Below are positions 14,489-23,666 of a stretch of 32,663 nt of DNA, in pieces. Source of the stretch: Bacteroidota bacterium (lineage in GTDB: Bacteria; Bacteroidota; Bacteroidia; Chitinophagales; Chitinophagaceae). The translations under genes and the position numbers were made by a program. How positions within the stretch are numbered: the stretch's first letter is position 1; the number at the start of each line of letters is the position of its first letter. The notes under the pieces are model-generated. The model was not told the DNA's origin. It worked only from the letters and a program-made list of their open reading frames with translations, and ran no database searches. The DNA lies in contig JAEZCV010000173.1 of assembly GCA_023429985.1 (NCBI GenBank), forward strand, positions 1-32,663, in the 5' to 3' direction.

Positions 14489-16153
14489 TTAAGATTTCTT
14501 TTTCTTCTTCACTTTCACTTTAGGTTTTGCCGGTTCTTTAATGGATTGCCCCGACATCTTAGCTGCCAGTTTCACGGCTTCATAGGCATTAATTACGCCG
14601 CCGGTTTTACTGATCTCAGAAAGATCCACTTTCTCACCACTCTTTGGTTTTGTAACCTGGATATCCGGGGCTACAGTAGATTTCTCAATAACTTCTTTTA
14701 CCTGCTGGGCTGTAAGTTCGGGAAAATAACTCCATATCATGGCTGCAAGTCCGGCCGTTACCGGTGAAGCCATACTTGTTCCTGATAAATTTCCATACTT
14801 ATTACCGCCGGGCACTGTAGCATAAATGTTAACACCGGGAGCAAAAACATCAACCTCATTTTTACCGTAGTTACTGAAAGAAGCTACAAGATCTCCATTG
14901 GAAGGATCGCCACTGGCACCCACCATAATCCAGTTATTAACCTTTCTGTTATCATTTAAAATTGGATTTGGAAAGTGAGGCATTGAATCGGCCAGTATAC
15001 CTTCATTTCCTGCTGCTGCCACTAATAGTACTCCTTTACTTTCGGCGTATTTAATTGCATCATCTACCCAGTGTTTTTGGGGTGAATAATATTTACCAAA
15101 GCTCATGTTAATGATCTTGGCACCATTATCAACAGCATAACGAATGGCAAGCGCCACATCCTTATCGTGTTCATCGCCATCAGGAACGGCTCTAATGGTC
15201 ATAAGGCGAACATTATCTGCAACACCATCTCCGCCTTTCCCATTATTTCTAACAGCAGCAATGATACCGGATACGTGTGTTCCATGTAAAGGAGTGTTGG
15301 CCATGATATCGTTATTGCCGTAAAATTTATCATTGATATCGTCGGGATTATCTTTTACAATTTCTGCCCTGTAAGGAAAGGGTGGCTGGTCGGCTGCTTC
15401 CGCTCTTCTTAATTCTCCTTCTATATCTTCAATGATCTGCCTGTTAGTGATATCAAAATTGTTGTTGTTATTCTCACAAATATTTAAAATGATCTCTCTT
15501 GTTGTAATAGCATCTGGATGGGTGGCGGTATACGTTTTAAGATCATTCCCGGAATATTCCTTTTTATTTAGATCTGCAGCAATGATCGAATCGCCTTTTA
15601 CCAGGATGGGGTGAAGCCTTTTAATAAAGAATAATTCATTAGGATCCGATCCTTTTGAAACATCCTTTTTGGCACGCAGCCAGTCGCTGTAAAGTTTCTT
15701 GTCTTCTTCAGATAAAGCATCCGGAGAGGAAAGGTCCTGGAATTTTTCTTTATACATATGATAGAACCTGGCAGCTTCATATGAATCTTCCTTAACATTT
15801 CTACCGTCTTTGCCTCCAATAAAATTCCATCCATTCACATCATCAATGTAACCATTGCCGTCATCATCAATGCCATTCCCGGGAATTTCCTTCGGGTTTA
15901 CCCATAATACAGGTCTGAGATCTTCGTGTGTGGTATCAATTCCGGAATCAATTACTGCAACTACAATTGTCTGGCTTTTTTTACCTTTCACCAGTTCATA
16001 GGCCTTGTTAAGGCTTATGCCATAATAGCCATCCGTACGGTCCTTTAAATGCCAGTTATTATTGGATGATTTTTTGGAATCCTGTGCAAATACGGAAACA
16101 CCAAAAACCATCAGTACCATCGCCAGCAGCGAAAGCTTTACATTTTTTATCAT
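14489..16153 (-). CDS. Subtilisin-like S8 serine protease, secreted
   Basis: A 554-residue exported protease. A signal peptide covers 1-23 (MIKNVKLSLL...VFAQ). The catalytic triad is Asp69 in VIDSGID, His290 in HGTHVSG and Ser460 in GTSMASP, with the oxyanion Asn in AAAGNEG. Asp and His are 221 residues apart, against 32 in subtilisin, because of an insert that begins with an Asp/Gly-rich stretch (IDDDGNGYIDD, likely calcium binding) and continues with charged helices. The tail is Lys-rich (KVKVKKKKKS) with no type IX sorting domain. ATG 16153 is used because it begins the signal peptide, although the frame is open to 16234. A 121-bp gap separates it from the upstream aldehyde dehydrogenase gene; nothing clear is seen there. 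Confidence 0.9.
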   Translation of the reverse strand: MIKNVKLSLLAMVLMVFGVSVFAQDSKKSSNNNWHLKDRTDGYYGISLNKAYELVKGKKSQTIVVAVIDSGIDTTHEDLRPVLWVNPKEIPGNGIDDDGNGYIDDVNGWNFIGGKDGRNVKEDSYEAARFYHMYKEKFQDLSSPDALSEEDKKLYSDWLRAKKDVSKGSDPNELFFIKRLHPILVKGDSIIAADLNKKEYSGNDLKTYTATHPDAITTREIILNICENNNNNFDITNRQIIEDIEGELRRAEAADQPPFPYRAEIVKDNPDDINDKFYGNNDIMANTPLHGTHVSGIIAAVRNNGKGGDGVADNVRLMTIRAVPDGDEHDKDVALAIRYAVDNGAKIINMSFGKYYSPQKHWVDDAIKYAESKGVLLVAAAGNEGILADSMPHFPNPILNDNRKVNNWIMVGASGDPSNGDLVASFSNYGKNEVDVFAPGVNIYATVPGGNKYGNLSGTSMASPVTAGLAAMIWSYFPELTAQQVKEVIEKSTVAPDIQVTKPKSGEKVDLSEISKTGGVINAYEAVKLAAKMSGQSIKEPAKPKVKVKKKKKS

Positions 16154-16274
16154 CAGATTTTTTTTATTAAGTTGTAAAATTAGCCAACCCTCGTAATCTA
16201 AGTTGTGAAAACAGGACGAGTGGTGGGCAGCCAAATGTTAAAACTGCGCTTATTCTATTTTAAATATGTATTTA

Positions 16275-17801
16275 TTATAAATCGAATTTAATACCCTGTG
16301 CCAGCGGTAGCTTATCGGTATAATTGATTGTATTGGTTTGCCTGCGCATATATATTCTCCATGCGTCGCTTCCCGATTCCCGTCCTCCACCTGTTTCTTT
16401 TTCCCCTCCAAATGCGCCCCCGATCTCTGCACCCGAAGTGCCTATATTAACGTTTGCTATTCCGCAATCACTTCCCGCAGATGAAAGAAACATTTCTGCT
16501 TCTCTCAGGTTTAAGGTCATTATGGCCGACGACAATCCCTGGGGCACTCCATTTTGTATGGCTATGGCCTGATCGAGGGTTTTATATTTCATTAAATAAA
16601 GTATAGGAGCAAATGTTTCATGTTGCACAATGGAAAAACCAGGTTCAACTTCAGCTACGCAGGGCTTTACATAACACCCGCTCTCAAAACCTTTTCCTTC
16701 CAGCACGCCGCCTTCCACTACAAACTTTCCGCCTTCCGCCTTACATTTTTCTATAGTTGACAAATATGCCTGCACCGCATCTTTATCAATAAGCGGGCCT
16801 ACATGGTTGTTTTCATTTAATGGATCTCCGATCTTTAATTGTCCGTATGCTTTTACAAGCTTGTTTCGGAAATCTTCATAAACATCTTCATGAATAATCA
16901 GCCTCCTGGTACTTGTACACCTTTGTCCGGCCGTTCCTACTGCACCAAATACACATCCGATAAGTGACATATCGAGGTCCGCATCTTTTGAAATAATAAT
17001 GGCATTGTTGCCACCCAATTCAAGCAACGACCTTCCAAGTCTTGCTCCAACTGCTGCGCCTACCGATTTACCCATCCTGGTGGAACCTGTTGCCGAAACC
17101 AGCGGGATTCTTGTGTCACCGGCTATTTTTTCACCGAGTTCCCTCTCACCCGTAACGATGCAACTAACGCCTTCGGGTACGTTATTTTCTTTGAAAACCT
17201 TTTTGATTATATTCTGACATGCAATGGCACAAAGCGGGGTTTTTTCCGAAGATTTCCATACACAAACATCCCCGCATACCCAGGCAAGCATGGCATTCCA
17301 GCTCCAAACCGCCACCGGAAAATTAAAGGCCGAGATCACACCAACAATTCCTAAAGGATGCCATTGTTCATACATGCGGTGACCAGGTCTTTCACTGTGC
17401 ATGGTAAGCCCGTGCAACTGCCTTGATAATCCAACTGCAAAATCGCAGATGTCTATCATTTCCTGCACTTCACCATAACCTTCCTGCAGGCTTTTTCCCA
17501 TTTCATAGGAAACAAGCTTTCCTAAAGCTTCCTTGTTATCTCTTAACGCTTCTCCAACCTGTCTTACAACTTCGCCGCGACGGGGTGAAGGCCACATGCG
17601 CCATTCCAAAAATGCTTTTTCAGCAGTTTTAATAACGGATTCGTATGCCTTGTCGTCGGTTATGGAAACATCCGCAATTTTTTTTGCATCAACAGGAGAG
17701 TAGGAGCTAATGATCTTGCCACTGCTTGTTACTATGCTGTTGCCTGTAGAAGTTCCTTCATTTTTTTCGGAGATCCCTAATTGTTTAAGTATGTCCTGCA
17801 T
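16275..17801 (-). CDS. amaB: Aldehyde dehydrogenase, ALDH7 type (probable aminoadipate-semialdehyde dehydrogenase)
   Basis: A 508-residue NAD-dependent aldehyde dehydrogenase. The catalytic Cys295 is in AGQRCTSTRR, the general base Glu261 in LELGGNNA, Asn160 in SAFNFP and the cofactor Lys183 in VWKSSEK. The strings VGTAGQRCTSTRRL and ELGGNNAIIISKDADL are characteristic of the ALDH7/antiquitin branch, which oxidises piperideine-6-carboxylate or aminoadipate semialdehyde in lysine breakdown. The substrate call is by family only. Start ATG 17801 lies 2 bp after the stop of the TonB receptor gene, so the two are very likely co-transcribed. No other lysine-catabolism gene is in the window. Confidence 0.87.
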   Translation of the reverse strand: MQDILKQLGISEKNEGTSTGNSIVTSSGKIISSYSPVDAKKIADVSITDDKAYESVIKTAEKAFLEWRMWPSPRRGEVVRQVGEALRDNKEALGKLVSYEMGKSLQEGYGEVQEMIDICDFAVGLSRQLHGLTMHSERPGHRMYEQWHPLGIVGVISAFNFPVAVWSWNAMLAWVCGDVCVWKSSEKTPLCAIACQNIIKKVFKENNVPEGVSCIVTGERELGEKIAGDTRIPLVSATGSTRMGKSVGAAVGARLGRSLLELGGNNAIIISKDADLDMSLIGCVFGAVGTAGQRCTSTRRLIIHEDVYEDFRNKLVKAYGQLKIGDPLNENNHVGPLIDKDAVQAYLSTIEKCKAEGGKFVVEGGVLEGKGFESGCYVKPCVAEVEPGFSIVQHETFAPILYLMKYKTLDQAIAIQNGVPQGLSSAIMTLNLREAEMFLSSAGSDCGIANVNIGTSGAEIGGAFGGEKETGGGRESGSDAWRIYMRRQTNTINYTDKLPLAQGIKFDL

Positions 17802-17803
17802 GA

Positions 17804-19729
17804 TTATTTTTTTATTGAAATTTTAATTCCTCCCATGATCCATCTTCCGGGCATTAGTGCTCCAAGAAGATCGGAGTAGGAATTGTTGAATATATTATCT
17901 GCCTGCACATATACAGAAGCCTTGTTTCGAAAAATCATAGCTTCCAGTTTGGCATTTAAAACAAAATAATTGGTTGAAACTTCTTTAAGTGCCGGTGATG
18001 GTGCCGGCTGAAACATCCGGTCCTTATACAAACCGTTTACAGAAAGAGAAAAAATATCCCGGCTGTATTGAATATTAAAGTTAGCAAGGTAACGTGCATG
18101 TGATGAAAGATATAGTGATGGAATAGAATCAGATGAATTCGACCGCATTCCTGCCAGGCCAAAACCTGCCCACAACCTGTTCCTGTTCCATTGTTTCTGG
18201 AAAGAAAGATCCAGTTCAAAACCAAAAGTTTTTACAGAAGCTATATTTTTTGCCAGTGCATAATTACCGCCGGGAACAAGATTATCCTTCCTGGGCATTT
18301 CATTATATGGCGTAAGTATGTAGTCGATAAGGTCTGACTGATCTCGGTAAAAATAACCTGCTGAAATTTTAAGGTTGGCCGGTGCCATGTAATCAATACC
18401 TGCTTCATAGCTCCACGATTGTTCAGAAACCAGCCAGGGATTTCCAATTCTTCCACTGGTTACCATTGCCTTATTGTAATTATTATACCGTTCGGTGAAA
18501 TCAGCATCCCGCAAGGTTTTTCCGGCACTGGCACGCAGGTTGATCTTATTGATCCTGTATGCCATATTTATTTGAGGCACCAGGTCCCATCCATATAATT
18601 CATTCCATTCGCCCCGAAGCGATGGATTAAAAGAAAAATTAGGGAAAGGTTGTAAACTTCCAACTACAAAAATGCCGGCCTGTTTTACATTATGATCGCC
18701 CCTGTCGTTCGAAGCAATTTTTTTATCGAAAAATTGAATGCCGCTAACGAGGGTTGTTGTTGTTCCTAATTTAAATTCATTGGAGATAAATGATTGAAAT
18801 AACCGGCTGTTACTTTTATTAGCAGCAGATGATGGATTGTATTGATAATGATCATCCAGGTTTTTATATCCCAAGCTGAATCTAAAACTGTTTTTATCGG
18901 TAATGTGTTTAAGTTGTAACTGGGTCCACAATGATCTTACATTTTCCCCGGCAGTATCAGAAAGAAAACTGGTGTAAAAATTCTGAGCTGCAAAATCCCT
19001 GTCATCATAAGCTGCACGCACAGATAATTGCAGTTTTTCTGAAAAGAAATGATTGGCTGAAACAGAGGCGCTGTGGTTATTGAAAAATCCTCGTGTTCCG
19101 CGCTGAGGCTGACCTTTGGAATTGCTGGAAGTAAGTCCCAGACCAAATGCTGTTTTATTTTTAGCAAGAAATAGGCCCGTATTTGCTGTTAGTAAGCCGT
19201 ATTCGCCAATACCAATCTGGGTTTTAGATTCAAGAATATCACTATTGAACCTGGCAGCAAAAGTTTTCGTGATTATATGAACAACGCCTCCCACTGCCTC
19301 AGTTCCATAGATAGCAGAAGAAGCGCCTTTTAAAATTTCAATTCTTTCAATTTCGGCAATTGCCACCGGTATATAACCGGAAAAATGACCTGTATTGGGA
19401 TCGTTAACCCTTAGGCCATCAATCAGTACCAGCACCTGCTGAAAGGTGCCGCCCCTCAATAGTATATCACTTTGCGATCCCATGGGCCCGCGCGACTGTA
19501 TCTCAATCCCTGGCAGGTATCTTAATAATTCATCAAGGGAGTTTACAGGAAGTTCAGTAAGTTTTTCTCCCTTGATAACAAAAATATTTCTTCCGGTAGT
19601 GGAAATTTTTTCGGGTGTTACCGATGCAGTGATGGTTACCGGATCCATTTCTGTGTCCTGTGCAAAAACTGCAGTGTCAGCAAATATTAATGCCAGTGCA
19701 GTAATAACTGGCTTTGAAAAGATTTTCAT
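17804..19729 (-). CDS. TonB-dependent receptor, BtuB-like
   Basis: A 641-residue outer-membrane active transporter. A signal peptide ends near AVFAQ (about residue 24). The N-terminus then reads DPVTITAS, a plausible TonB box. The plug domain covers about 45-155 (LDELLRYLPGIEIQSRG, DILLRGGTFQQVLVLIDGLRVND, IERIEILKGASSAIYGTEAVGGVVHI). The barrel ends in MGGIKISIKK. The plug resembles BtuB, but no cobalamin riboswitch fits in the short upstream gap, so the ligand is open. ATG 19729 is preferred over an upstream in-frame TTG. A -7 box lies 6 nt before it. The ALDH7 gene follows after 2 bp. Confidence 0.9.
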   Translation of the reverse strand: MKIFSKPVITALALIFADTAVFAQDTEMDPVTITASVTPEKISTTGRNIFVIKGEKLTELPVNSLDELLRYLPGIEIQSRGPMGSQSDILLRGGTFQQVLVLIDGLRVNDPNTGHFSGYIPVAIAEIERIEILKGASSAIYGTEAVGGVVHIITKTFAARFNSDILESKTQIGIGEYGLLTANTGLFLAKNKTAFGLGLTSSNSKGQPQRGTRGFFNNHSASVSANHFFSEKLQLSVRAAYDDRDFAAQNFYTSFLSDTAGENVRSLWTQLQLKHITDKNSFRFSLGYKNLDDHYQYNPSSAANKSNSRLFQSFISNEFKLGTTTTLVSGIQFFDKKIASNDRGDHNVKQAGIFVVGSLQPFPNFSFNPSLRGEWNELYGWDLVPQINMAYRINKINLRASAGKTLRDADFTERYNNYNKAMVTSGRIGNPWLVSEQSWSYEAGIDYMAPANLKISAGYFYRDQSDLIDYILTPYNEMPRKDNLVPGGNYALAKNIASVKTFGFELDLSFQKQWNRNRLWAGFGLAGMRSNSSDSIPSLYLSSHARYLANFNIQYSRDIFSLSVNGLYKDRMFQPAPSPALKEVSTNYFVLNAKLEAMIFRNKASVYVQADNIFNNSYSDLLGALMPGRWIMGGIKISIKK

Positions 19730-19735
19730 CGGCCG

Positions 19736-19767
19736 CAAAAATAGGGATTGAAGGCTGGATGGCTAAA
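19736..19767 (-). promoter_or_regulatory. Promoter of the BtuB-like receptor and ALDH operon
   Basis: On the minus strand TTTA (19767-19764), a 20-bp spacer and TATTTTTG (19743-19736) match the Bacteroidota -33/-7 pattern. The -7 box ends 6 nt before ATG 19729, again implying a leaderless transcript. Confidence 0.55.
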
Positions 19768-19843
19768 TATCCTTTAAATAGAAGTGTTTTGCTGCAGGCC
19801 GGAAACTGTAAAATTTACCTCACCTTTGAAACAAATTTATTTC

Positions 19844-20662
19844 ATGAGCGCCAATAAGCAGGACATCAAAAGAATAACTACCAACACCTTACAAAAAATG
19901 AAAGCTTCCGGGCAAAAGATATCCATGCTCACTGCTTATGATTTTTCTTTTGGAAGCCTGATAGATGCTGCCGGAATAGATGTGATTCTTGTGGGTGATT
20001 CTGCCTCAAATGTTATGGCTGGCCACGAAACCACACTTCCCATTACCCTGGACCAAATGATCTACCATGCATCTTCTGTAATCAGAGGTGCAAAGCGCGC
20101 ATTGGTGGTAGTTGACCTGCCTTTCGGTTCTTACCAGTCGAACAGCGATATAGCCCTGGCTTCTGCCATACGAATTATGAAGGAAACCGGCGCACATGCC
20201 ATAAAACTTGAAGGCGGGGAAGAAGTGCTGGATTCGGTTAAAAAAATTATTGGTGCAGGCATACCCGTTATGGCTCATCTTGGTTTAACGCCTCAATCCA
20301 TTTATAAATTTGGCACCTATAATGTAAGGGCTAAAGAAGAGGATGAAGCAAATAAATTGAGGTCAGATGCCAAATTACTTGAATCGGCAGGTTGTTTTGC
20401 TTTGGTGCTTGAAAAAATACCTGCCCTGCTGGCAAAAGAGGTTTCAGAAAGCCTGTTAATTCCAACCATAGGTATTGGTGCCGGTAAATATTGCGATGGC
20501 CAGGTTCTGGTGATGCATGATATGCTTGGATTGAATACAGAATTTAAGCCGCGCTTTTTAAGACAGTACCTGAATATTCACGAGCAGGCTACCCTGGCTG
20601 TAAAACAATATATTGAAGATGTTAAATCGAACGATTTTCCCAGCGATGCAGAATCTTATTGA
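19844..20662 (+). CDS. panB: Ketopantoate hydroxymethyltransferase
   Basis: Transfers a one-carbon unit from methylene-tetrahydrofolate to 2-oxoisovalerate, the first committed step to pantothenate and CoA. Family motifs include SMLTAYDFSFGSLIDAAGID, ILVGDSASNVMAGH, VVVDLPFGSY, AIKLEGGEE, VMAHLGLTPQS, and a C-terminal IGIGAG with VMHDMLGL. It is 272 residues from ATG 19844, a normal size; the open frame upstream to 19784 has no family similarity. It is divergent from the BtuB-like receptor, and its last 7 bp overlap convergent ppx. panC and panD are about 5 kb away on the other strand. Confidence 0.96.
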   Translation: MSANKQDIKRITTNTLQKMKASGQKISMLTAYDFSFGSLIDAAGIDVILVGDSASNVMAGHETTLPITLDQMIYHASSVIRGAKRALVVVDLPFGSYQSNSDIALASAIRIMKETGAHAIKLEGGEEVLDSVKKIIGAGIPVMAHLGLTPQSIYKFGTYNVRAKEEDEANKLRSDAKLLESAGCFALVLEKIPALLAKEVSESLLIPTIGIGAGKYCDGQVLVMHDMLGLNTEFKPRFLRQYLNIHEQATLAVKQYIEDVKSNDFPSDAESY

Positions 20663-21546
20663 GGAAGATCTTTTACCTGCTCGTATAAACGGTGTATGAG
20701 GCCATCAGCCAGGCCTATTTTAGGAACAAAAATTTCATCGGCACTGGCCCACCTCATTACATTGAGGTAAATCAATAAGGCCGGAACAATTACATCAGCT
20801 CTGTCTTCTCTTAATTTATACAATGAAATTCTTTGTGCAAGGCTTAAACTGCTGAATTCTTTATAATAGTCTTTCAACAGCTCGAGAGGAAGCGGTTTGC
20901 CTTCTTTTCTTTTGGAAAGGGAAAATACTTTGTTGATGTTTCCTCCCGAACCAATGGCCGTAATATGATGATAGCCACTTGTATGGTTCCGGATGAAGTC
21001 ACGCATTGTATTCCAGTTTTTTTCATCCACCTGGTTTTTCAAAAGCCTTATTGTTCCAATGTTGAAAGATTTTTTATTGATTAGTTTTCCATCACTGAAA
21101 AAACTTAATTCGGTGCTTCCTCCACCTACATCAATGTACAGATAGGATTTCTGGTTACTGAGGTTTTCCGCTACGTGATTCTCATAAATAAAATTCGCTT
21201 CCTCTTCACCCGATATCACATTTATGCAGATCCCGGAAACCGCTTTCACCCTTTCAATGATCTCTTTTGCATTGGAAGCATCACGCATGGCCGATGTTGC
21301 AGCTGTTGCAAGGTGTTTAACCTCATAAACGTCCAGCAATAGTTTGTAAGACTGAATGGTTTTTACAAGCCTTTCAGATTTGGCTTCTGAAATGGAACCG
21401 GTTTCAAAAACGTCAAAGCCAAGCCTTAAAGGAACCCTTACTAAACTAAGTTTTACAAAATCAGGTTCCCCTTTCGGGTTTATTGTTACTTCCTGAATCA
21501 ATAACCTTGCAGCGTTGCTGCCAATATCAATTGCTGCCAGTTTCAA
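20656..21546 (-). CDS. ppx: Exopolyphosphatase / Ppx-GppA phosphatase (TTG start)
   Basis: A 296-residue member of the ASKHA-fold Ppx/GppA family that removes terminal phosphate from polyphosphate or pppGpp. Motifs are AAIDIGSNAARLLI (phosphate 1), GEEEANFIYEN, the phosphate-2 loop YIDVGGGSTELSFF, and ITAIGSGGNINKVF. It is the short form lacking the extra C-terminal domains of E. coli Ppx. The start is TTG 21546: an in-frame stop lies just upstream and the protein begins with the canonical AAIDIGSN strand. It overlaps the 3' end of ppk1 by 20 bp, so polyphosphate synthesis and breakdown are genetically coupled. It ends within panB. Confidence 0.92.
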   Translation of the reverse strand: MKLAAIDIGSNAARLLIQEVTINPKGEPDFVKLSLVRVPLRLGFDVFETGSISEAKSERLVKTIQSYKLLLDVYEVKHLATAATSAMRDASNAKEIIERVKAVSGICINVISGEEEANFIYENHVAENLSNQKSYLYIDVGGGSTELSFFSDGKLINKKSFNIGTIRLLKNQVDEKNWNTMRDFIRNHTSGYHHITAIGSGGNINKVFSLSKRKEGKPLPLELLKDYYKEFSSLSLAQRISLYKLREDRADVIVPALLIYLNVMRWASADEIFVPKIGLADGLIHRLYEQVKDLPQ

Positions 21547-23614
21547 TAGGATTGTTCTTTTTATTTAGTAAGTAATTATAGGTCTCCACCTGGGAGCGAA
21601 CCTGCTTTCCGTTGGTAGCAACGTAATTATTAGATAGTTCATTATCCAGTAATCTTGCTTTCACGTTATCTGCCAGTTGAATAAATAATATCTCTTTCAA
21701 TTCCTCCTTTATTCTTTCGTCGAAAATGGGACAGGAGGCTTCTACACGGTGGTCTAAATTACGAACCATCCAGTCGGCAGATGAAATATAAATTTTTTCC
21801 TTTCCGCCATTTTCAAAATACCATACTCTTGCATGCTCCAGGTATTCATCAACAATGCTTAAAGCTTTCAAAGGTTTTTCGAGGTTGGTATGTTCGTTAT
21901 ATAAACAATATATTCCCCGTATGATCAGGTGGATTTCCACCCCCTGTTTGGAGGCTGCTTTCAATTCGCTGATCAGTTCATCATCGGAAAGCGAATTCAT
22001 TTTAATAATGATGCGGGCCGGTTTTTTTCGACTTACATTTTTAATTTCCTGTTTTATCAGTTTAATCAGTTCTTTTCTGACAAAGCCCGGACTTGGAATA
22101 AGTGTAGAGCATGCCTTTAAAAAATGAGTGCCGGTTTTGTAATGCTCCAGGTAATTAAAAATCCTGTTCACATCGGCCATTATAGATTTGTTGGATGTAA
22201 GAAGACAATGATCGGCATAAACTTTTGCAGTGGATTCATTCAGATTGCCCGTACTTACAAAACCATATTGAACGATCCTGTCCTGAACCCTTTTCCTGAT
22301 GACGCAAAGTTTGCAATGCACTTTCATGTTAGGTATGCCTATAAGTACTTTCACACCTTCATCTTCCAACCTGTCTTTCCATTCCAGGTTGGCTTCTTCA
22401 TCGAACCGCGCACGCACTTCAAGCATTACTGTTACCTGTTTTCCATTTCTTACTGCATTAATCAAAGCATTAATGATCTTGGAATTCTTTGCCAGGCGAT
22501 AGGCAGTTACCTTAATACTTGTTACATCGGGGTCTATTGCGGATTCACGGAGCAGGTCAATCATTGCATTAAAGGAATGGTAGGGGAAATGCAGCATCAC
22601 ATCCCTGGCAAGAACAACATCAGTTACACGGTGATCGGTTAATAATGGGTGGTCAAAAGGTTTTCTCGACATGGTTTTTTTGGTAAAAACCTGTTTTGGA
22701 AAATCCATGAAATGGCGGAAATTATGTATTCTTCCGCCAGGTATGATGTTGTCTCTTTTAGATAAATTGAACTTGCGGATTAAATATTCCAAAAGCCCGG
22801 GATCCATTTCTTTATCGTAAATGAACCGCACCGGTTTTCCCTTGCGGCGGTTCTTTAATCCTTTTTCAATTTTCTGAATCAGGCTGGTGGATATATCATT
22901 ATCAATATCTATTTCCGCATCACGCGTAACTTTAAAGATTCCTGAATTGTACTGGTCATATCCAAAATAGCTGAAGATTTCGGGAAGGTTGAACCGTATA
23001 ACATCTTCCAGCAACATAATATGATGCTCATCTTCGGGCGAGGGTAAAATAACAAACCTGGGTATGGCGCGCGTAGGTACTTCAATTATAGAATACATTC
23101 TTTTCAATGCACTTTCTTCTTTCCACATTACAACGCCAAGGTAAATGGATTTATCACGGAGAAATGGCATTTGCGGAATGCTTTCTATCATTAACGGAAT
23201 TACATTCGGACTTACCTCTTCATCGTAAAAATTGGTTACAAATTCTTTTTGTTCCTCGTTTAAGTCCTTTTCCGAAACCAGGAAGATCTTTTCATCTTTC
23301 AGTTCATTAATTATTCCGGCCCAGATGCGGTTGAATTCACTTTGCTGGTTTAGAACAGTAATCTGGATCTCTTCCAGGATCTTTTCCGGGTTGGCCTCGA
23401 GGTGCATTTTTGCCTTGGAACCAAACTGAATCATTCTTTTTAATGTGGCAACTCTTACACGAAAAAATTCATCGAGGTTGTTAGAGAAAATTCCCAGGAA
23501 ACGAATTCTTTCTGCAAGGGGAACTGAAGGATCAGCAGCTTCCTGCAATACTCTTGCATTAAATGAGAGCCAGCTGATGTCACGTGGAATGGTTTTAATC
23601 TTCGATGTAGCCAT
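21527..23614 (-). CDS. ppk: Polyphosphate kinase 1
   Basis: Makes long-chain polyphosphate from ATP, reversibly. It is 695 residues from ATG 23614 (MATSKIK); an in-frame TTG two codons earlier is unlikely. The N-terminal domain begins PRDISWLSFNARVLQEA and SNNLDEFFRVRVA. The catalytic C-terminal phospholipase-D-like halves contain IKVTAYRLAKNS, VMLEVRARFDEEANLEW and the phosphohistidine site MKVHCKLCVI (His433, equivalent to His435 in E. coli). FVSTGNLNESTAKVYADH and SSADWMVRNLDHRVE follow. ppx overlaps its end by 20 bp. A one-mismatch -7 box (TATATTTA, 23633-23640) lies 18 nt upstream, so the gene may have its own promoter within the panC-ppx series. Confidence 0.96.
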   Translation of the reverse strand: MATSKIKTIPRDISWLSFNARVLQEAADPSVPLAERIRFLGIFSNNLDEFFRVRVATLKRMIQFGSKAKMHLEANPEKILEEIQITVLNQQSEFNRIWAGIINELKDEKIFLVSEKDLNEEQKEFVTNFYDEEVSPNVIPLMIESIPQMPFLRDKSIYLGVVMWKEESALKRMYSIIEVPTRAIPRFVILPSPEDEHHIMLLEDVIRFNLPEIFSYFGYDQYNSGIFKVTRDAEIDIDNDISTSLIQKIEKGLKNRRKGKPVRFIYDKEMDPGLLEYLIRKFNLSKRDNIIPGGRIHNFRHFMDFPKQVFTKKTMSRKPFDHPLLTDHRVTDVVLARDVMLHFPYHSFNAMIDLLRESAIDPDVTSIKVTAYRLAKNSKIINALINAVRNGKQVTVMLEVRARFDEEANLEWKDRLEDEGVKVLIGIPNMKVHCKLCVIRKRVQDRIVQYGFVSTGNLNESTAKVYADHCLLTSNKSIMADVNRIFNYLEHYKTGTHFLKACSTLIPSPGFVRKELIKLIKQEIKNVSRKKPARIIIKMNSLSDDELISELKAASKQGVEIHLIIRGIYCLYNEHTNLEKPLKALSIVDEYLEHARVWYFENGGKEKIYISSADWMVRNLDHRVEASCPIFDERIKEELKEILFIQLADNVKARLLDNELSNNYVATNGKQVRSQVETYNYLLNKKNNPIETGSN

Positions 23615-23666
23615 GAACAATCTTCTATGGGCTAAATATACGCAACATCCATGCTTAACCTTTTGG

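Noticed and set aside
16154..16274. Possible small gene or regulatory RNA between ALDH and the S8 protease gene
   Set aside because: The frame extending S8 upstream has no signal-peptide or family logic. Only a weak TAATTTTA box (16175-16182) is seen, with a mismatch to the consensus.
19730..19843. Cobalamin riboswitch for the BtuB-like receptor
   Set aside because: The -7 box ends 6 nt before the ATG, leaving no room for a leader, and no B12-box-like sequence was seen.
22124..22642. 172-aa plus-strand open frame
   Set aside because: It lies wholly antisense within ppk1, which is a complete and well-matched gene. The frame shows no recognisable domain.
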